Assembly (NCBI GenBank): GCA_003049465.1
Contig: PYSS01000101.1
Location: 62,001 to 126,000, forward strand
Direction of reading: 5' to 3'
From: Magnaporthiopsis rhizophila
Taxonomy: Eukaryota > Ascomycota > Sordariomycetes > Magnaporthales > Magnaporthaceae
DNA length: 64,000 nt
Both the position numbers and the translations under genes were made by a program. Below, one piece after another: positions 21,221-32,286 of the stretch (position 1 is the stretch's first letter; each line of letters starts with the position of its first letter). The notes under the pieces were generated by a model. That model saw only the letters and a list, made by a program, of their open reading frames with translations, was not told where the DNA came from and made no database searches.

Positions 21221-22246
21221 ATGGCAGATCAACCCCAACCAAACCCACCACCACCACCCGTCGCCCTGCCAGACGAGCAGATCCTAGTCCTCCCCGACGG
21301 CCGCAATCTCGCCTACGCCATCTACAGCGACCCGTCCCCGACCTCGCCCACCGTCTTCTACTTCCACGGCTTCCCTGGGTCCCACCGCGAGGCGCTCGGG
21401 TACGCGCAGGCGGCCAAGCGGCGCGGCGTGCGCCTCGTGGCCGTCTCCCGCCCGGGCATGGGCGGCAGCAGCTTCCAACCCGACCGACGCATCCTCGACT
21501 GGCCGGCCGACGTGCGCGCGCTCGCCGACCACGTCATCAACGACCCGCAGCAGCCATTTGCCATCGTCGGCGTCTCGGGCGGCGGACCCTACGCCCTAGT
21601 CTGCTGGCACGCCGAGAATACGGAGATGCTGAAAGGACGGAAACGGCTGGCGGCCTGCGCCGTCGTGTGCGGCATCGGCCCTGCCTCCATGGGGTTGGCG
21701 GGGATGCTGACCACGAGCCGTATGCTCTTCTGGGTCGCACCGTGGGCGACGCCCATCGTCGCCGCGGGCTTCCACCTGGCCGTGGGGAGGACGGCGGCGC
21801 GGCCCGACGGCGTCGAGGCCGTACGCGCCATGGCTGCGGATATGTACCTCGGCGGCGGGCGCGGCGAGGCGGACCGCCGCGCGTGGAAGGACTCCAGCGA
21901 GGACGCGGCGGCCATGCGCGAGGGACTCGTGCGGAGCACGGTGGATTCGATGCGCGGCGAGAAGGCGGGCATGGGCGCGGCCTGGGAGGCGCGGCTGCTG
22001 GGTGGGTCGTGGGGGTTTGAGCTGGACGAGATGGAAGATGGCAGCGGGGGAAAAGTCACGTTTTGGCACGGCGAGGCTGATGTCAACGTGCCGGTGCACA
22101 TGGCGCACAAGTCGGCGGCGCTGGTCAAGGGCTCCGGGCTCAAGGTGTACCCCGGCGAGGCGCACCTCAGCGCGGCGCTGAAGAGCGCGGACGAGGTTTT
22201 GGAGACGCTGGTTCGGATGATTACGGAGGCTGGTACTGGCGTATAA
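21221..22246 (+). CDS. Alpha/beta-hydrolase fold protein, substrate unknown
   Basis: An intronless 341-residue frame with ATG after AGCAACC. All parts of an alpha/beta hydrolase are present. An oxyanion region FHGFPGSH lies near residue 48, and the nucleophile elbow GVSGGGPYAL near residue 117. The acid region WHGEADVNVP lies near 285, and the histidine PGEAHLS near 309. There is no signal peptide or membrane segment, so it is probably cytosolic. Relatives include epoxide hydrolases, lipases and small esterases, and sequence alone does not separate them. The first 15 residues are Pro-rich. It sits between PIS1 and an MFS transporter on the same strand without obvious functional linkage. Confidence 0.85.
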   Translation: MADQPQPNPPPPPVALPDEQILVLPDGRNLAYAIYSDPSPTSPTVFYFHGFPGSHREALGYAQAAKRRGVRLVAVSRPGMGGSSFQPDRRILDWPADVRALADHVINDPQQPFAIVGVSGGGPYALVCWHAENTEMLKGRKRLAACAVVCGIGPASMGLAGMLTTSRMLFWVAPWATPIVAAGFHLAVGRTAARPDGVEAVRAMAADMYLGGGRGEADRRAWKDSSEDAAAMREGLVRSTVDSMRGEKAGMGAAWEARLLGGSWGFELDEMEDGSGGKVTFWHGEADVNVPVHMAHKSAALVKGSGLKVYPGEAHLSAALKSADEVLETLVRMITEAGTGV

Positions 22247-22699
22247 TCCTTTACCTACTCGATAGTATTCAAACTACTCCCGCTGACGGACGCTTCAATG
22301 TTGCTCCCCTGGCGGTTCCCACAACCGCCGTTGCCCAAAATGGCGACTCCGATGGCATCGCTGGTGGGGAAGCGGCCCCGCTCAGACATCACTAGCGGTG
22401 TGATGCGCTCTTGTATGCACCGACGCTCTTCTTCTAGGCTGGGCGTCACTGCCCGAGTAAATCTGGTTCGCCGATTCTTGTCCGCGTAATTTCCGGCTCT
22501 TGGCATTACAAATGCTCTCCTCTAACACGGCGGCGGGGCTACACCCTCCCGGCTAAACACCGGCGCCGGCGGACCACCCGCCCTCGCATCCGCCGCCTGG
22601 CTCTAACCAAGTCCGAGTCCCTTATAGAGACCATGTAAATCTGCCCAAACGCCGCCGTTCTTTCTGCTCCATTCCCAGCGCCGACGCAGAGGCATCACA
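22247..22699. other. Spacer before the MFS transporter
   Basis: No gene seen. It is GC-rich towards the right and serves as promoter for the gene at 22700. Confidence 0.4.
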
Positions 22700-24237
22700 A
22701 TGGCTATCACAACCACACTCCAGCAGTCAGTCGAGCTCGACAAGCTCTCGACCCAGGCCCCTCCCAGCGAGCAACATGGCTGGGCCAAGGGTGTCCGCCT
22801 CGGCGACGACGACGACGACGACAAGAGCAGCGCCCAGCAGGGGCAGCAGCAGCAAATCAGCCGCCAGTCGCTCGCCGAGCGCGACCAGGACCTGCCGCAC
22901 CCGACCACGGCGCCGACCGAGGTCCTGCAGCGCTGGAACCACCCCGTCATCAACCGCTGGCGCGTCGCCGCCGCCTTCTGGGCCTTCATCGTGTGCGGCG
23001 CCAACGACGCCGCCTACGGCCCGCTGATCCCGCACCTGGAGCGGCACTACGACCTCAACTTCGTCGTCGTCTCGCTCGTCTTCCTCTCCCCGTTCATCGG
23101 CTACACGGGCTCGGCGCTGATCAACAACTACGTGCACGTCTGGGGCGGCCAGCGCGCCATCGCCATCGTGGGCCCCCTCGCCCACATGGCCGCCTACGCC
23201 GTCGTCTGCACCCACCCGCCCTACCCGGCCCTCATCGTCGCCTTCGCGCTCGCCGGCTTCGGCAACGGCCTGCAGGACGCCGCCTGGAACGCCTGGATCG
23301 GCAACATGGCCCGCGCCAACGAGATCCTCGGCTTCCTGCACGGCTTCTACGGCCTGGGCGCCGTCGTCGCCCCGCCCGTCGTCACCGCCATGGTCGTCTC
23401 CGCGGGTCTGCCGTGGTGGTCCTTCTACTACGTCATGATCGCCATCGCGGGCGTCGAGCTGGCCACGTCGACCGCTGCCTTTTGGCGCGCCGACGGCCGC
23501 GCGTACCGCGACTCGCTCGCCCGCGCAGAGTCGGAGCAGCGCGGCGCCCTGCGCGAGGCCCTCTTCGGCCCCGGCTACGCCCGCGTCTCGTGGCTGCTGT
23601 CCGCGTTTTTGCTCGCCTACGTCGGCGCCGAGGTCTCCATCGGCGGCTGGATCGTCAAGTTCATGATGGACATTCGCCACGCCGACGGTTTCGATTCTGG
23701 TATGTCCGCCATGGGCTTCTGGCTCGGCCTGGTTGTTGGTCGCGTCGTGCTGGGCTTTATTACGCCGAAGCTGGGTGAGAAGCGCGCGGTTGCTGTGAGT
23801 TATATCTTTTTTTTCTTTTTTTTTTTTCTTTTTTTTCCGTATTGCTTTCTCCTTCGACGTCATTCTCTGACACAGCAGACCGCAACCCCAAACAGTTCTA
23901 CATCGTGCCCACAATGGCGCTCCAGCTGGTCTTCTGGCTGGTCCCTCAGTTCTACGTCTCCGCCGTGGCCGTGGCGCTGCAGGGCTTCTTCATCGGGCCC
24001 TTGTTCCCCGCCGCCATCGTCGTCGCTACAAAGCTCCTGCCCAAGCACCTGCACGTCAGCGCCGTCGGCTTCATGGCGGCCGTCGGAGGGTCAGGCGCCG
24101 CCGTCGTCCCATTTGCCGTCGGCGCAATTGCTCAAGCCAAGGGAGTGGTCGTGCTGCAGCCCATCATCCTGGCCATCTTTGTTGTGCTCTTTGGTCTTTG
24201 GCTTTCCCTGCCCAGGATTGACAAAAAGCGCGAGTAG
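22700..24237 (+). CDS. MFS transporter, BSC6-like
   Basis: Exons 22700-23794 and 23896-24237 give 478 residues. A hydrophilic N-terminus of about 85 residues with a D-run is followed by about twelve membrane helices. These include AAFWAFIVCGANDAAYGPLIPHL in helix 1 and GFGNGLQDAAWNAWIGN with GFLHGFYGLGAVVAPP in helices 4-5. These motifs match the fungal group annotated after yeast Bsc6 (bypass of stop codon 6), related to the fucose/sugar permease branch of the MFS. The substrate is unknown. The 101-nt intron contains an interrupted T-rich run and ends AAACAG. Splicing joins KRAVA to FYIVPTMAL inside helix 9 or 10, restoring a continuous helix. Confidence 0.85.
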
Positions 24238-24666
24238 AGGAGCCTGCACCGATTTTGAGCTACTTGGATAAACGCAAGACTTTGGGTCAAGCTATACTTG
24301 GCCATCTGTGTCGAACTGGCAGCTGTGTCGATTCGGGTAGTAATACTACTATTAAATTTACTGCATCAAATCAACCACACTTTTGGTGGTTCCATACTTT
24401 AGCTAGCTTAGCGGACCCTGCTCTTGGAGAGGGGGACGGCAACAGGCGATACCAAGGATGTGCAGTCGGATGACATGGCGGATGTTGAGGACCGCTGACA
24501 GGGAGGGATGAACATGTGGGAACTTTCGTGGGGGCGACAGGTACGATGCATCAGCTAGAGACTGTCAGCAGCTAAGGCTGGTACAGTAACCGGTGAGTGG
24601 ATTTACCTATGTCATCCGCATCTATCAATCATTTCAAAGGGTTCGTGCTGGCCCTTTCGCCAGCGG

Positions 24667-25627
24667 GTTAGCTCGGATAGCGAAGAAAATCGACGACTGT
24701 TCAAGGAAATCATCAATTCGGAAGCGCGGCAGACGTCGACGCCAGCACCCACATCGGAAACGACACCAAGATCAGCAGCGGTAGCACACCGGGACCTCCG
24801 ATCGGGCTATTGTTAATGGGGCGCGGCGCGAATAGCGGCGACCTGGGTCTACATATGGCGGCAACACGACCGACAGATCAATGGCGCCGTGGGAGCAGAG
24901 CGGCGAGCAGATGAGAAAGCACCCCATTCGAGTATCACGGAATCGCATATCCCACCTCACGAGGCGCCCGGCAAACGACTTGCTTGGGAGCTGGATGCCT
25001 TATCACCAGCCTCCCATCACATCCTCAGTAGACACCGACCAGGCAGCTGATATGGGAGGAAATTGTTTTCCCGGGACTGCCACACCAGTGTCTGCTTCTC
25101 CACACGGACAGAGTGGTACCTGGATACAATAGCTACTCTACCTGGGCCTATGCACCGCGCCACCCCGCGCCCACTCCGGGTACGAGACCCTGTCGGACAC
25201 GTGGGGAGATGTCTTGGTAACCTATTCGTCGCCTGCAATGGCGGCCCGCTGCGAATAGCCGGCAACCTTTTCCAGGAATTGCGCCAGCTACGCCATTCAC
25301 CCGGCGGGGCCAGGCGCTCGGAATCATGATGATGTCTATGCGCATGGGCAAGCAGAGGATGCGCGCTACCGACCTGCGCATCTGGAGGCGGGTCGTGCGG
25401 GCGCATTGAGAGCGTGCTTCAAAGGGCTCAGGCGATCGACACCTGCTCTTTACGGTGGGAAGACGGCGGACACGCTGCGGGATATTCCAGGGAACTCTCC
25501 AGTGTCGTCACCGCATTCGAGTAATGGCAATGGCTACATGTTCGTTCAAGAGTCGTATATCCACGACGTGATGTTGGGCAAGGGCTTTGAAGAACAGTCG
25601 TATGTACAGAATTTCGAAGTCATGTAG
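24667..25627 (+). pseudogene. Shattered HET-domain (heterokaryon incompatibility) gene
   Basis: Pieces of a HET protein are spread over two frames. At 25181-25216 the frame reads YETLSDTWGDVL, the first HET motif (YEALSYTWGD in intact members). From 25217 a different frame continues LFVACNGGPLRIAGNLFQ, then ELRQLRHS, which matches the segment after that motif, and stops at 25327-25329. The first frame resumes from about 25259 and ends at 25627. It contains GYMFVQESYIHDVMLGKGFEE, which resembles the usual HET C-terminal GECYVHGIMHGEA. The central WIDAICINQ motif and several hundred residues are missing. A coding-like run at 24667-24816 (SSDSEENRRLFKEIINSEARQ) may be an upstream remnant of the same or another gene. 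The span therefore looks like a HET gene with frameshifts and a large internal deletion. Confidence 0.5.
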
Positions 25628-25713
25628 CAAACTGGGCTGGCGCATAGACCTACGCTTGCTCGCTCGTATGGTGCCTGTCAAACATTCCCCAGATATCACA
25701 ATCACATCCATCC

Positions 25714-27498
25714 TCACTCCGCCTTGGCGCCAGCGCGATCCGACGCGAGAACCCACATGTCCTTTTGCACGAATATGCCCATCAGGTTCTTACTCTTCCA
25801 GGCATTGTCCGGCTGGGCCAGACACCAGTCAAAGTTGTGGATGAGCTGTTGCCACGGGTCAGCAGATAATTCTCAGAGTAAACGTTACCGACGAGTGGTA
25901 GGACACTAATAAAGGCGTGCGCATGCACCTACCTCGAAGATCGTCTTGCCAATCTCCATGAGCCCAATGAACTTCCCCAGACACTGGTACTTGCCGTACC
26001 CAAAGACCAACTCGTGCACGCGGTTCATAGTGGCCAGGCGTCCCGGGTCAGACTCAACCAGCCACCGCTCCGGCCGGAACAGGTGGGCGTCAGGCCCAAA
26101 GATGGACTCGCTGCGGTCCAGCGCCCACACGCCGTAGCTGACGTTGACGCCGCCGGGCAGAAACACCGACTTGCCGTCCACGACGACCGTGTCGCCGCCG
26201 GCGGGGACCGTCTTGGGCACCTGATCCGTGACGGGCGAGTAGACGCGCATCCCCTCCTTAATGACCGCCTGCAGGTAAAGGAGCCCGCGCACGACGCTGT
26301 CAGAAACAACGGCGGCGGTGCCCATCTTGGCAGCAGCGGCGTCGACCTCGGCCTGCAGCCTGGCGTAGACGGGCGGGTGCGAGATCAGGTACAGCATGGT
26401 GGAGCGCAGCGACGTGGCCGTGGTGTCGGAGCCGGCGACGATCTGCAGAGCCGCCTCGGTCAGCAGCTCGTCGGCCGACAGGCCGTGGCGGCTAAAGGAC
26501 GCGAGCATGTCGGACCGCTTGTCCATCTCGCCGCGCTCCAGCCGCTTCTCGATGATGACGCGCGCCTCGCTCAGGATGCGCCCGAACCCCGTCGCGTCCG
26601 TCTCGGAGGGCCCGACCAGGCGCGCCAGGCTGGGGAGGCGCACAAGCCAGGGGGCCAGACCCAGAGCCACGATGATGGCCATGTACTGCAGGCCCGCCTC
26701 GCTGGACGCGGCGAAGCTGTTGATGTCGGCGTCGGCCTGCAGGTCGCCAAAGGCCTTGCCGAAGCCGACGGCGCTGATGACGTCCAGCGTCAGGTACTGG
26801 ATCTTTTGCGCCAGGTCAAACGCCCTGGCGCTGTGCGCGGTCGACAGGTACTTGGACCGGATCAGGTGCACCAGCTGCGCCACGTGCGTGTCGATGGTGG
26901 CCTCCAGATCCGCGTTCTCCTTTCCCGAGAACTGTCCATAGACATGCGGACATTAACCAACGCCTGGACGGGGAATGGGGACGGGACGGGATGGTAGACG
27001 GAACTTACACCGGCCGCCAACTGGCGCTTTCGCTTGTCGTGAAGCTCTTCATCGACAGTGCTGAACACGCTGTCCTTGCCGGCACGGGTGCGCGTAGCGT
27101 TATAGTACCAGCCTCCTCGCGTGTAGGGGGAGCGGGCAGCGCTCATGTGGCAGAGGAGGTCCAGGGACGACGTGACGAGGTCGTTGGGTCCAACCCGAGC
27201 GATCGGGCCTAACGTGCACGCACCGGTCCTGCATCAGAGCTTGTTTCTCTCTCACGTCAGGCCAGACAAGGCAAAAGCAAAGCAACGCACCATACTTATC
27301 CAGCACATCCTTGTATCCCTGATGGTTCTTGTGATTGGCAATCAGGCGCGCGTGCCACAGGTCCGAGAAGCCGGTGCTGAAAGGCCCCTTGAAGTGACGC
27401 AATCTCCAGTAGGCGCGCACCTTGCTGGCGAGATAGACCGCCAGCAATGCCAGGCCCAGGAACCAGCGCAGAGGGTAGATGGAAGATAGTAAGCTCAT
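25714..27498 (-). CDS. Cytochrome P450 monooxygenase, microsomal
   Basis: Four exons on the minus strand (27291-27498, 27009-27208, 25933-26931, 25714-25845) join in frame to 512 residues. An N-terminal membrane anchor (about residues 8-25) is followed by the P450 fold. The I-helix is AGSDTTATSLRS, the K-helix ExxR lies in KEGMRVYSP, FRPERW is intact, and the heme loop FGYGKYQCLG carries the cysteine ligand. The splice joins give the usual sequences YGPIARVGPNDLVTSS and AAGFSGKEN. It resembles the group containing pisatin-demethylase and benzoate-hydroxylase-like fungal P450s. The substrate is unknown. It lies 23 kb from the polyketide synthase, with several housekeeping genes between, so membership in that pathway is not supported. 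The last exon is short (43 residues), which is easily missed by gene finders. Confidence 0.9.
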
Positions 27499-28376
27499 TG
27501 TGTTCTCACGTGGGCCAGAACGTATTTTGTCGTTGCGGTAAGATGGCTGCTGTGTTCTGTATTACGAGGATATCGGTATAGCGAGGTGTATACGAGTGTC
27601 AACAAGTGGCCGGTCGCCTGGGTGGAGGAGAGGAGAAGAGAAGAAACGTGGAGAGAATGAGGGGAGCAGCCAGCAAGCCTGTTTGTTTCGTCATAGAGAC
27701 GAGATGGCTGCAGTCGGCCACACCTCCTGGGCCCGTGAAAGGGTGTGTCGACATGTCGTCCATGCGACCTCCCCCGTCGCGGGGAACATGTTCGCGGTAG
27801 GGATAGGCACTCGGCGTCTGCAATGTGCGTCTCGTTACACCAGGCCAAACCTCCCCGCCCGCGTAGCCTGCAGATTCCTATCAGGTTGCTGCAACCTGCC
27901 CGCGTCTATATGCACCCCAATCACACGGGATCCGCAGCCTACTGGCCACCCGACAGTCGTGTGCCACAGCCGTCTGGGTTGTACGCCTCTCTTTTTCTCT
28001 GGCAGGGGCTTGGCTTCATACGTCCTCGCGTCTGTCGGGCAACACGGCAGTTGGGGGTAGCCCAAAGAAGGACCCCGTGCCGCCCTCGGTCGGCCGCTCG
28101 GCAGTTGGTTCCATTTCCGCGTCCGTATGGGTACTGGCCAACCATAGATGGAGATGATATCTAGCTGAGGGTGGGAGCTTGGTCGTCCGCCACGTCTCCA
28201 GGTATCGTCTAGCATGCCCCGGCGGCTGCTCAGCTTGATGCCACGCCCGGGATCAGATTTGGGATTAAGGGCAGCAGGCCACAGATAAAAAGAAAGCAGC
28301 GGCTAAAAACAATGGAAGGGCATGCTTGGCTATCGGGCAAAGAGGCCCAAGCGTTACCAGCGAGAGCAAAAGATAT
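27499..28376. other. Spacer between the P450 and the tRNA gene
   Basis: No gene is supported on either strand. Confidence 0.4.
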
Positions 28377-28479
28377 TGATCAGAGTGGGATTCGAACCCA
28401 CGCCATTTTCATGACTAGCAGACACTTGGATCTTCGATCCTCCTGAAGCTAGCGCCTTAGACCGCTCGGCCATCTGACC
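28377..28479 (-). tRNA. tRNA-Leu, anticodon CAG, with a 21-nt intron
   Basis: On the minus strand the gene starts GGTCAGATGGCC and ends in TCTGATC plus discriminator A. The acceptor stem pairs over 7 bp, with one G-U. D-stem GCC/GGC, anticodon stem CTAGC/GCTAG, T-arm GTGGG-TTCGAAT-CCCAC and a long variable arm (class II) are all present. The anticodon loop reads TTCAGG, giving anticodon CAG. A 21-nt intron sits directly after the base 3' to the anticodon, the standard site. Mature length is 82 nt, normal for tRNA-Leu. It decodes CUG as leucine, so this is not a CUG-reassigned yeast. The CCA end is not encoded, as is normal in eukaryotes. Confidence 0.9.
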
Positions 28480-29010
28480 TATTTGTTGCTTGAACTCCGG
28501 TGGAGTCTCGTGGGCTTGAAAAGGTGTCTGTTTGGTGGGGTATCGTCCTTTTTTTTTTTTTTTTTTTTCTTTCGCCCGCCCCGCAACCTATCTTAGTGCG
28601 GAGGTTCTGCGCCCCCCACACTGAGCCACAGGATAATTTAAGCTGCAGAAAATTGGTCACAGCCACAAACGCCAAACCCACGCGCTTTACACCAAACTGG
28701 ACGCGTTTCCTGGCCGCGCTTCCCCTGTTGGGCCCTTGCATTCAACAGCCACGCAGCTGCTGGGGCAGCCACCTGAGGAATTGGATCGGCAACGGAAACC
28801 CAAACAGGACGGCATCTAGTTTGACTAGACTAATTGACCGACAAGATCTCATCTGCTGTTCGAACAGGCCGCTTGAAATTCGCTGTGGGTAACCGCTGGC
28901 CTTATTTCTACAGCCCGTACATCTCTCTCAGGGGCAAAGAAAGACCCGTGGCGCGGCCTTCCAGGCAATCGCAGACCCTGGGCTGGAAATCGACAGCAAC
29001 TTGCCCACAC
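28480..29010. other. Spacer between tRNA-Leu and CAF-1
   Basis: It contains a T20 run at 28549-28568 on the plus strand, within 75 bp upstream of the minus-strand tRNA. No gene is seen. Confidence 0.4.
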
Positions 29011-31191
29011 ATGCCTCTCCTCGACGTTCCCTCCAACGTCGCTTCGCTCGACTCTCCATCTCGGAAGCGAACACACGAAGACTTTGTCGGCATTAAATGC
29101 CACGACATGGTGCAATCCAAGTTGTCGTTTGCTGGCTCTGCCGTGCGCAGCCAGAGCCAATCCGCAGGTGCGTGTTTCCATATCATCGAGCCTTTCTAAA
29201 GCACAGACTGGGACATACAAGTTAACACTGCTTCCCTTACAGATGCCCCTAAGCCAGAAGGCAAGGCCGGCATCGAGTCTGTCACATGCCCGCCTGATGC
29301 CACCGCGATCAACTCAACTTTGTTCAAACACACTCCCCCACGACCAAAACCCGCTGCCCCGGCATCATCCTCGATCCTAACCCCAAGTGCCGCGATGGCT
29401 TCCGCGACTACCACCGCGCCAGAAACGCCCGAAACAGCTGCGACTACTTTAGCGGCCGCAGCATCGTCAGGAGGCCTACCCACAACCACTTCACCAGCCA
29501 AGGCTCTGGCTCCCCCATCCGCGTCCGAGCCCCCAACCAAACGCAAACGGCTCACCCCTTCAGAGAAGGAAGAGAGGGCAAAGGCGGAAGAACTCAAAAA
29601 GCAGCAAAAGGAACAGGAAAAGGCGGCCAAGGCGGCTGAAAAGGCCAAGCTCGAGGAGGAAAAGAGGGCCAAAGCCGAGGAGGCTAGGAAAAGGAAGGAG
29701 GAAAAGGAGGAAAAGCGGCGCGAGAAAGAGGAGGAACAGCGAAAGGTGCAGGAGGCCAAGGAGAAAAAAGACCGGAGTCAGATGAGGCTAGGGGCCTTCT
29801 TCGGAATCGGAGGCTCGACTCCGAGCAAGCCGGGCTCGCTGCCTGCAAAGGCGGGCACGTCCACCAACACAGGCAGCCCCTTGAAGGTTGTCAACAAGAC
29901 GGAGAGTGGCAGTGGGTCGTCGGCCCCGACCGCTGCTGATTCTGATGGTCTGACGGAATACCGCAGGGTTTTCAAGCCCTTCTTTATCAAAGAAAACGTC
30001 AAGCTCGCAAGGAACGCGTTCGAGCTCGATGAACCGGCCAGGCTGGCCAAGACCAAGGCCTTGGACTCTTTTGTTTCCGGAGAGGCGACGACCGAGATTT
30101 CACGCTTCACCGGCGCCGCCTCGGTCGACTACTTCTGCCTGCCCGCCCTCCCCAAACCACGAGGACGACCGTACCCGAGCGTTCGAAAAATCATGTCCAT
30201 CTTGTCCGACGCTAGCGCCGGCTCATCCGCGGCTCCTATCAATCTCGACTCGGACCCGGCCGCTCCGCAAGCACAGTCTCTGGCCACTAAGAGCGCACGA
30301 GAACTGCTGAGGGAGGTTCCCATGAAATACCTCTTCTTCTTCCAGGACGTGCGGCCTGCGTACTGCGGGACGGTGTCCAGCACGTCACCCTCTTCTCGCA
30401 GTCTGCACAAGCTGGCGAGGAATCCCATCTCGCGAGACGTCCTCCCTCTGCAATACGACTACGACTCGGAGGCGGAGTGGGTAGACGATGGCGACGGTGA
30501 GGATATTGACGATCTCGATGACGATGAGGAGGACCATGGCGACGAGGATGAAGATATGGCCGACTTCCTGGACGACTCCGAGGACGTCATCAAGCGCCCG
30601 GTGTTTGCATCTGGCATGGAGCCCGAGAGCAGCGGTCTTTGCTTTGAAGACGGCAAGAGGCTAGGACCTTCGAACCAGATGTACAAATTCCGCATGGAAT
30701 TCATCCTAGGTAAGCTGCCCCTTGAATCGTCGCAGAAGGCGCGGCAGCTTTTGCTAACTGGCCTCAACACAGACCTCGATCGCCACCACAGCATCGACCC
30801 TTTTGCGACTCACTACTGGGAACCCGAGGTGAAGGCGACCCCGGCCTCCACATCGCTTCACCTCTCCACGGCAGGCAGCATGAAGCCCCCAGCACCGGTG
30901 TCATCGACGCCAGCGAACCCGACCAACGCCTTTGCCGCAATCTCGCAAGGGGCCGCTACATCATCGGCCGGCAAGAAGGTGCCGCTGGTGCCTTCCGAGA
31001 ACGTAGAGGCTTTCAAGCGGGCGATTCTGAAGTACCCAAAACTGAGCAAGCTGGGGCTTGTCGAGGTTCTCAGCTCCGAGTTCGACAAATGCACCAAAGC
31101 GCAGGTCAAGAACTCCGTCGAGACCATGGCGGAGCGGTCCGGCAGCGGACAGGACAAGCTGTGGAGACTGAAGCCCGAGTTTGCTTTCTGA
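29011..31191 (+). CDS. RLF2: Chromatin assembly factor 1 large subunit (p150/Cac1-type)
   Basis: Three exons (29011-29167, 29243-30709, 30773-31191) give 680 residues. An N-terminal MVQSKLSF motif looks like a PCNA-binding (PIP-type) box. A long Lys/Glu/Arg coiled-coil (KER region, about residues 180-260) follows, then YRRVFKPFFIKENV. The conserved acidic region YDYDSEAEWVDDGDGEDIDDLD lies near 480-510. The C-terminal part resembles the winged-helix end of p150. CAF-1 deposits H3-H4 onto newly replicated DNA in the nucleus. The second intron is 63 nt (GTAAGC, branch GCTAAC, CACAG), a multiple of three and stop-free, so a simple open reading frame wrongly includes it. Removing it joins FRMEFIL to DLDRHHSIDPF, as the family needs. 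Confidence 0.9.
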
Positions 31192-31807
31192 GCTGCAGAG
31201 GGGCTTGTTTTGTTGGCGGTATGGCATGACTGACGGTAAATTAACAAGTGCTTGCACCATTTTCTTGTCAATATCCTGTAGCTATTTATTGCCCTATTTT
31301 TACAGAGCTCTGCTCAATAGCTGATCATGGGAGTTTGGGAGTTGGGGTGGGATTCCACGGAAAAGAAGGATGTCTGTGGCTGGGCTTTTTTTTTTCTTTC
31401 TTGTCTTCTTTTGCTTGTGTTACGACGGGAGATTTGCCCGATGCGGGATTGTCAATCAGCCTTGTGGCTCCGGGGCGTAAAATATTTTCCATGTTTTTGG
31501 TACCGTGTAACCTACCTACCTACGTAAGTAGCCATCAAATATCCGGTTACGTAGATTCGTTTCTGCTGTGTCACTCGAGCCGCTTGCGCGCAACTTGTCC
31601 CCCCGGGGCGGAATGCCAAGAACTGATGTGTCGCATCCATGCATCTTTGCTTACCGAGGGTGTGTGTCGTCACAAAACCCACCCTCGGAGATGAAACGCG
31701 GGCAACCCGGAGATGGATTCTTCTTTGTTTGCTAGGATGCTATGGATCTCTTTCACAATGGCCCATCACAAAAAAAAAAGCAAGTAGGAAGTGAGGATGG
31801 AGGAACG
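31192..31807. other. Spacer after the CAF-1 gene
   Basis: It contains the probable 3' untranslated region and a short ACCTACCTACCTAC tetranucleotide run near 31510. No gene is seen. Confidence 0.4.
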
Positions 31808-32177
31808 ATTGGCTGAGAAGGGGGTTGGGTTACCCACGGGTCGCAAAAGAAAATCAAGCTAATCATCAAAAGCGAGCACCTTTCCAAAGGCAAAAGCACT
31901 CTCAAGGAGGAGACACTGTTATGGAAGAGGGAATCGTAAAGGGAAAAGGGGGCGGGAACAGGGGCAGGCTTGGTCAAGACAGGGTCCGTTGAGTTTGTCG
32001 AGTTTTTTGAAGTCTTGACCAAGCCTGCCCTGTTCCCGCCGCCCTTTCATTTTGCAGTTCCCTCTTCCGTAGCAATTTCCTCCTTGACGGTGCTTTTCCC
32101 TTTGGAAAGGTGCTCGCTTTTGATGAGTCAGCTTGATTTTCTTTTATGACGGGGGTAAACCCCCCTTCTCAGCCAAT
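31808..32177. repeat. 370-bp imperfect inverted repeat (hairpin or MITE-like element)
   Basis: The left arm 31808-31980 and right arm 32012-32177 are reverse complements with small indels and substitutions. They are separated by a 31-nt loop. The outer ends read ATTGGCTGAGAAGG and CCTTCTCAGCCAAT. The innermost paired bases are GGCAGGCTTGGTCAAGAC and GTCTTGACCAAGCCTGCC. No coding frame lies inside and no clear target-site duplication was found. Confidence 0.9.
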
Positions 32178-32286
32178 GGCGACGACGTAATGCGACGGGT
32201 ATCATCGTGCGGCAAGAAAAGAACAAAAAATATATACATATATATATATACTACCAGAGGGGGAAAAAAAAAATCAGCCAGCCCGT

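Noticed and set aside
22727..23914. 395-codon minus-strand frame over the MFS gene
   Set aside because: It is an antisense shadow of the transporter, caused by high third-position GC.
26014..26997. 327-codon plus-strand frame over the P450
   Set aside because: It is an antisense shadow; the real P450 motifs are on the minus strand.
25714..27498. P450 as part of the polyketide cluster
   Set aside because: It is 23 kb from the PKS, with a tRNA, CAF-1 and transporters between. There is no evidence of linkage.
28381..28440. CRISPR array or other bacterial-type feature
   Set aside because: No regularly spaced direct repeats exist anywhere in the window, and the gene content is fungal.
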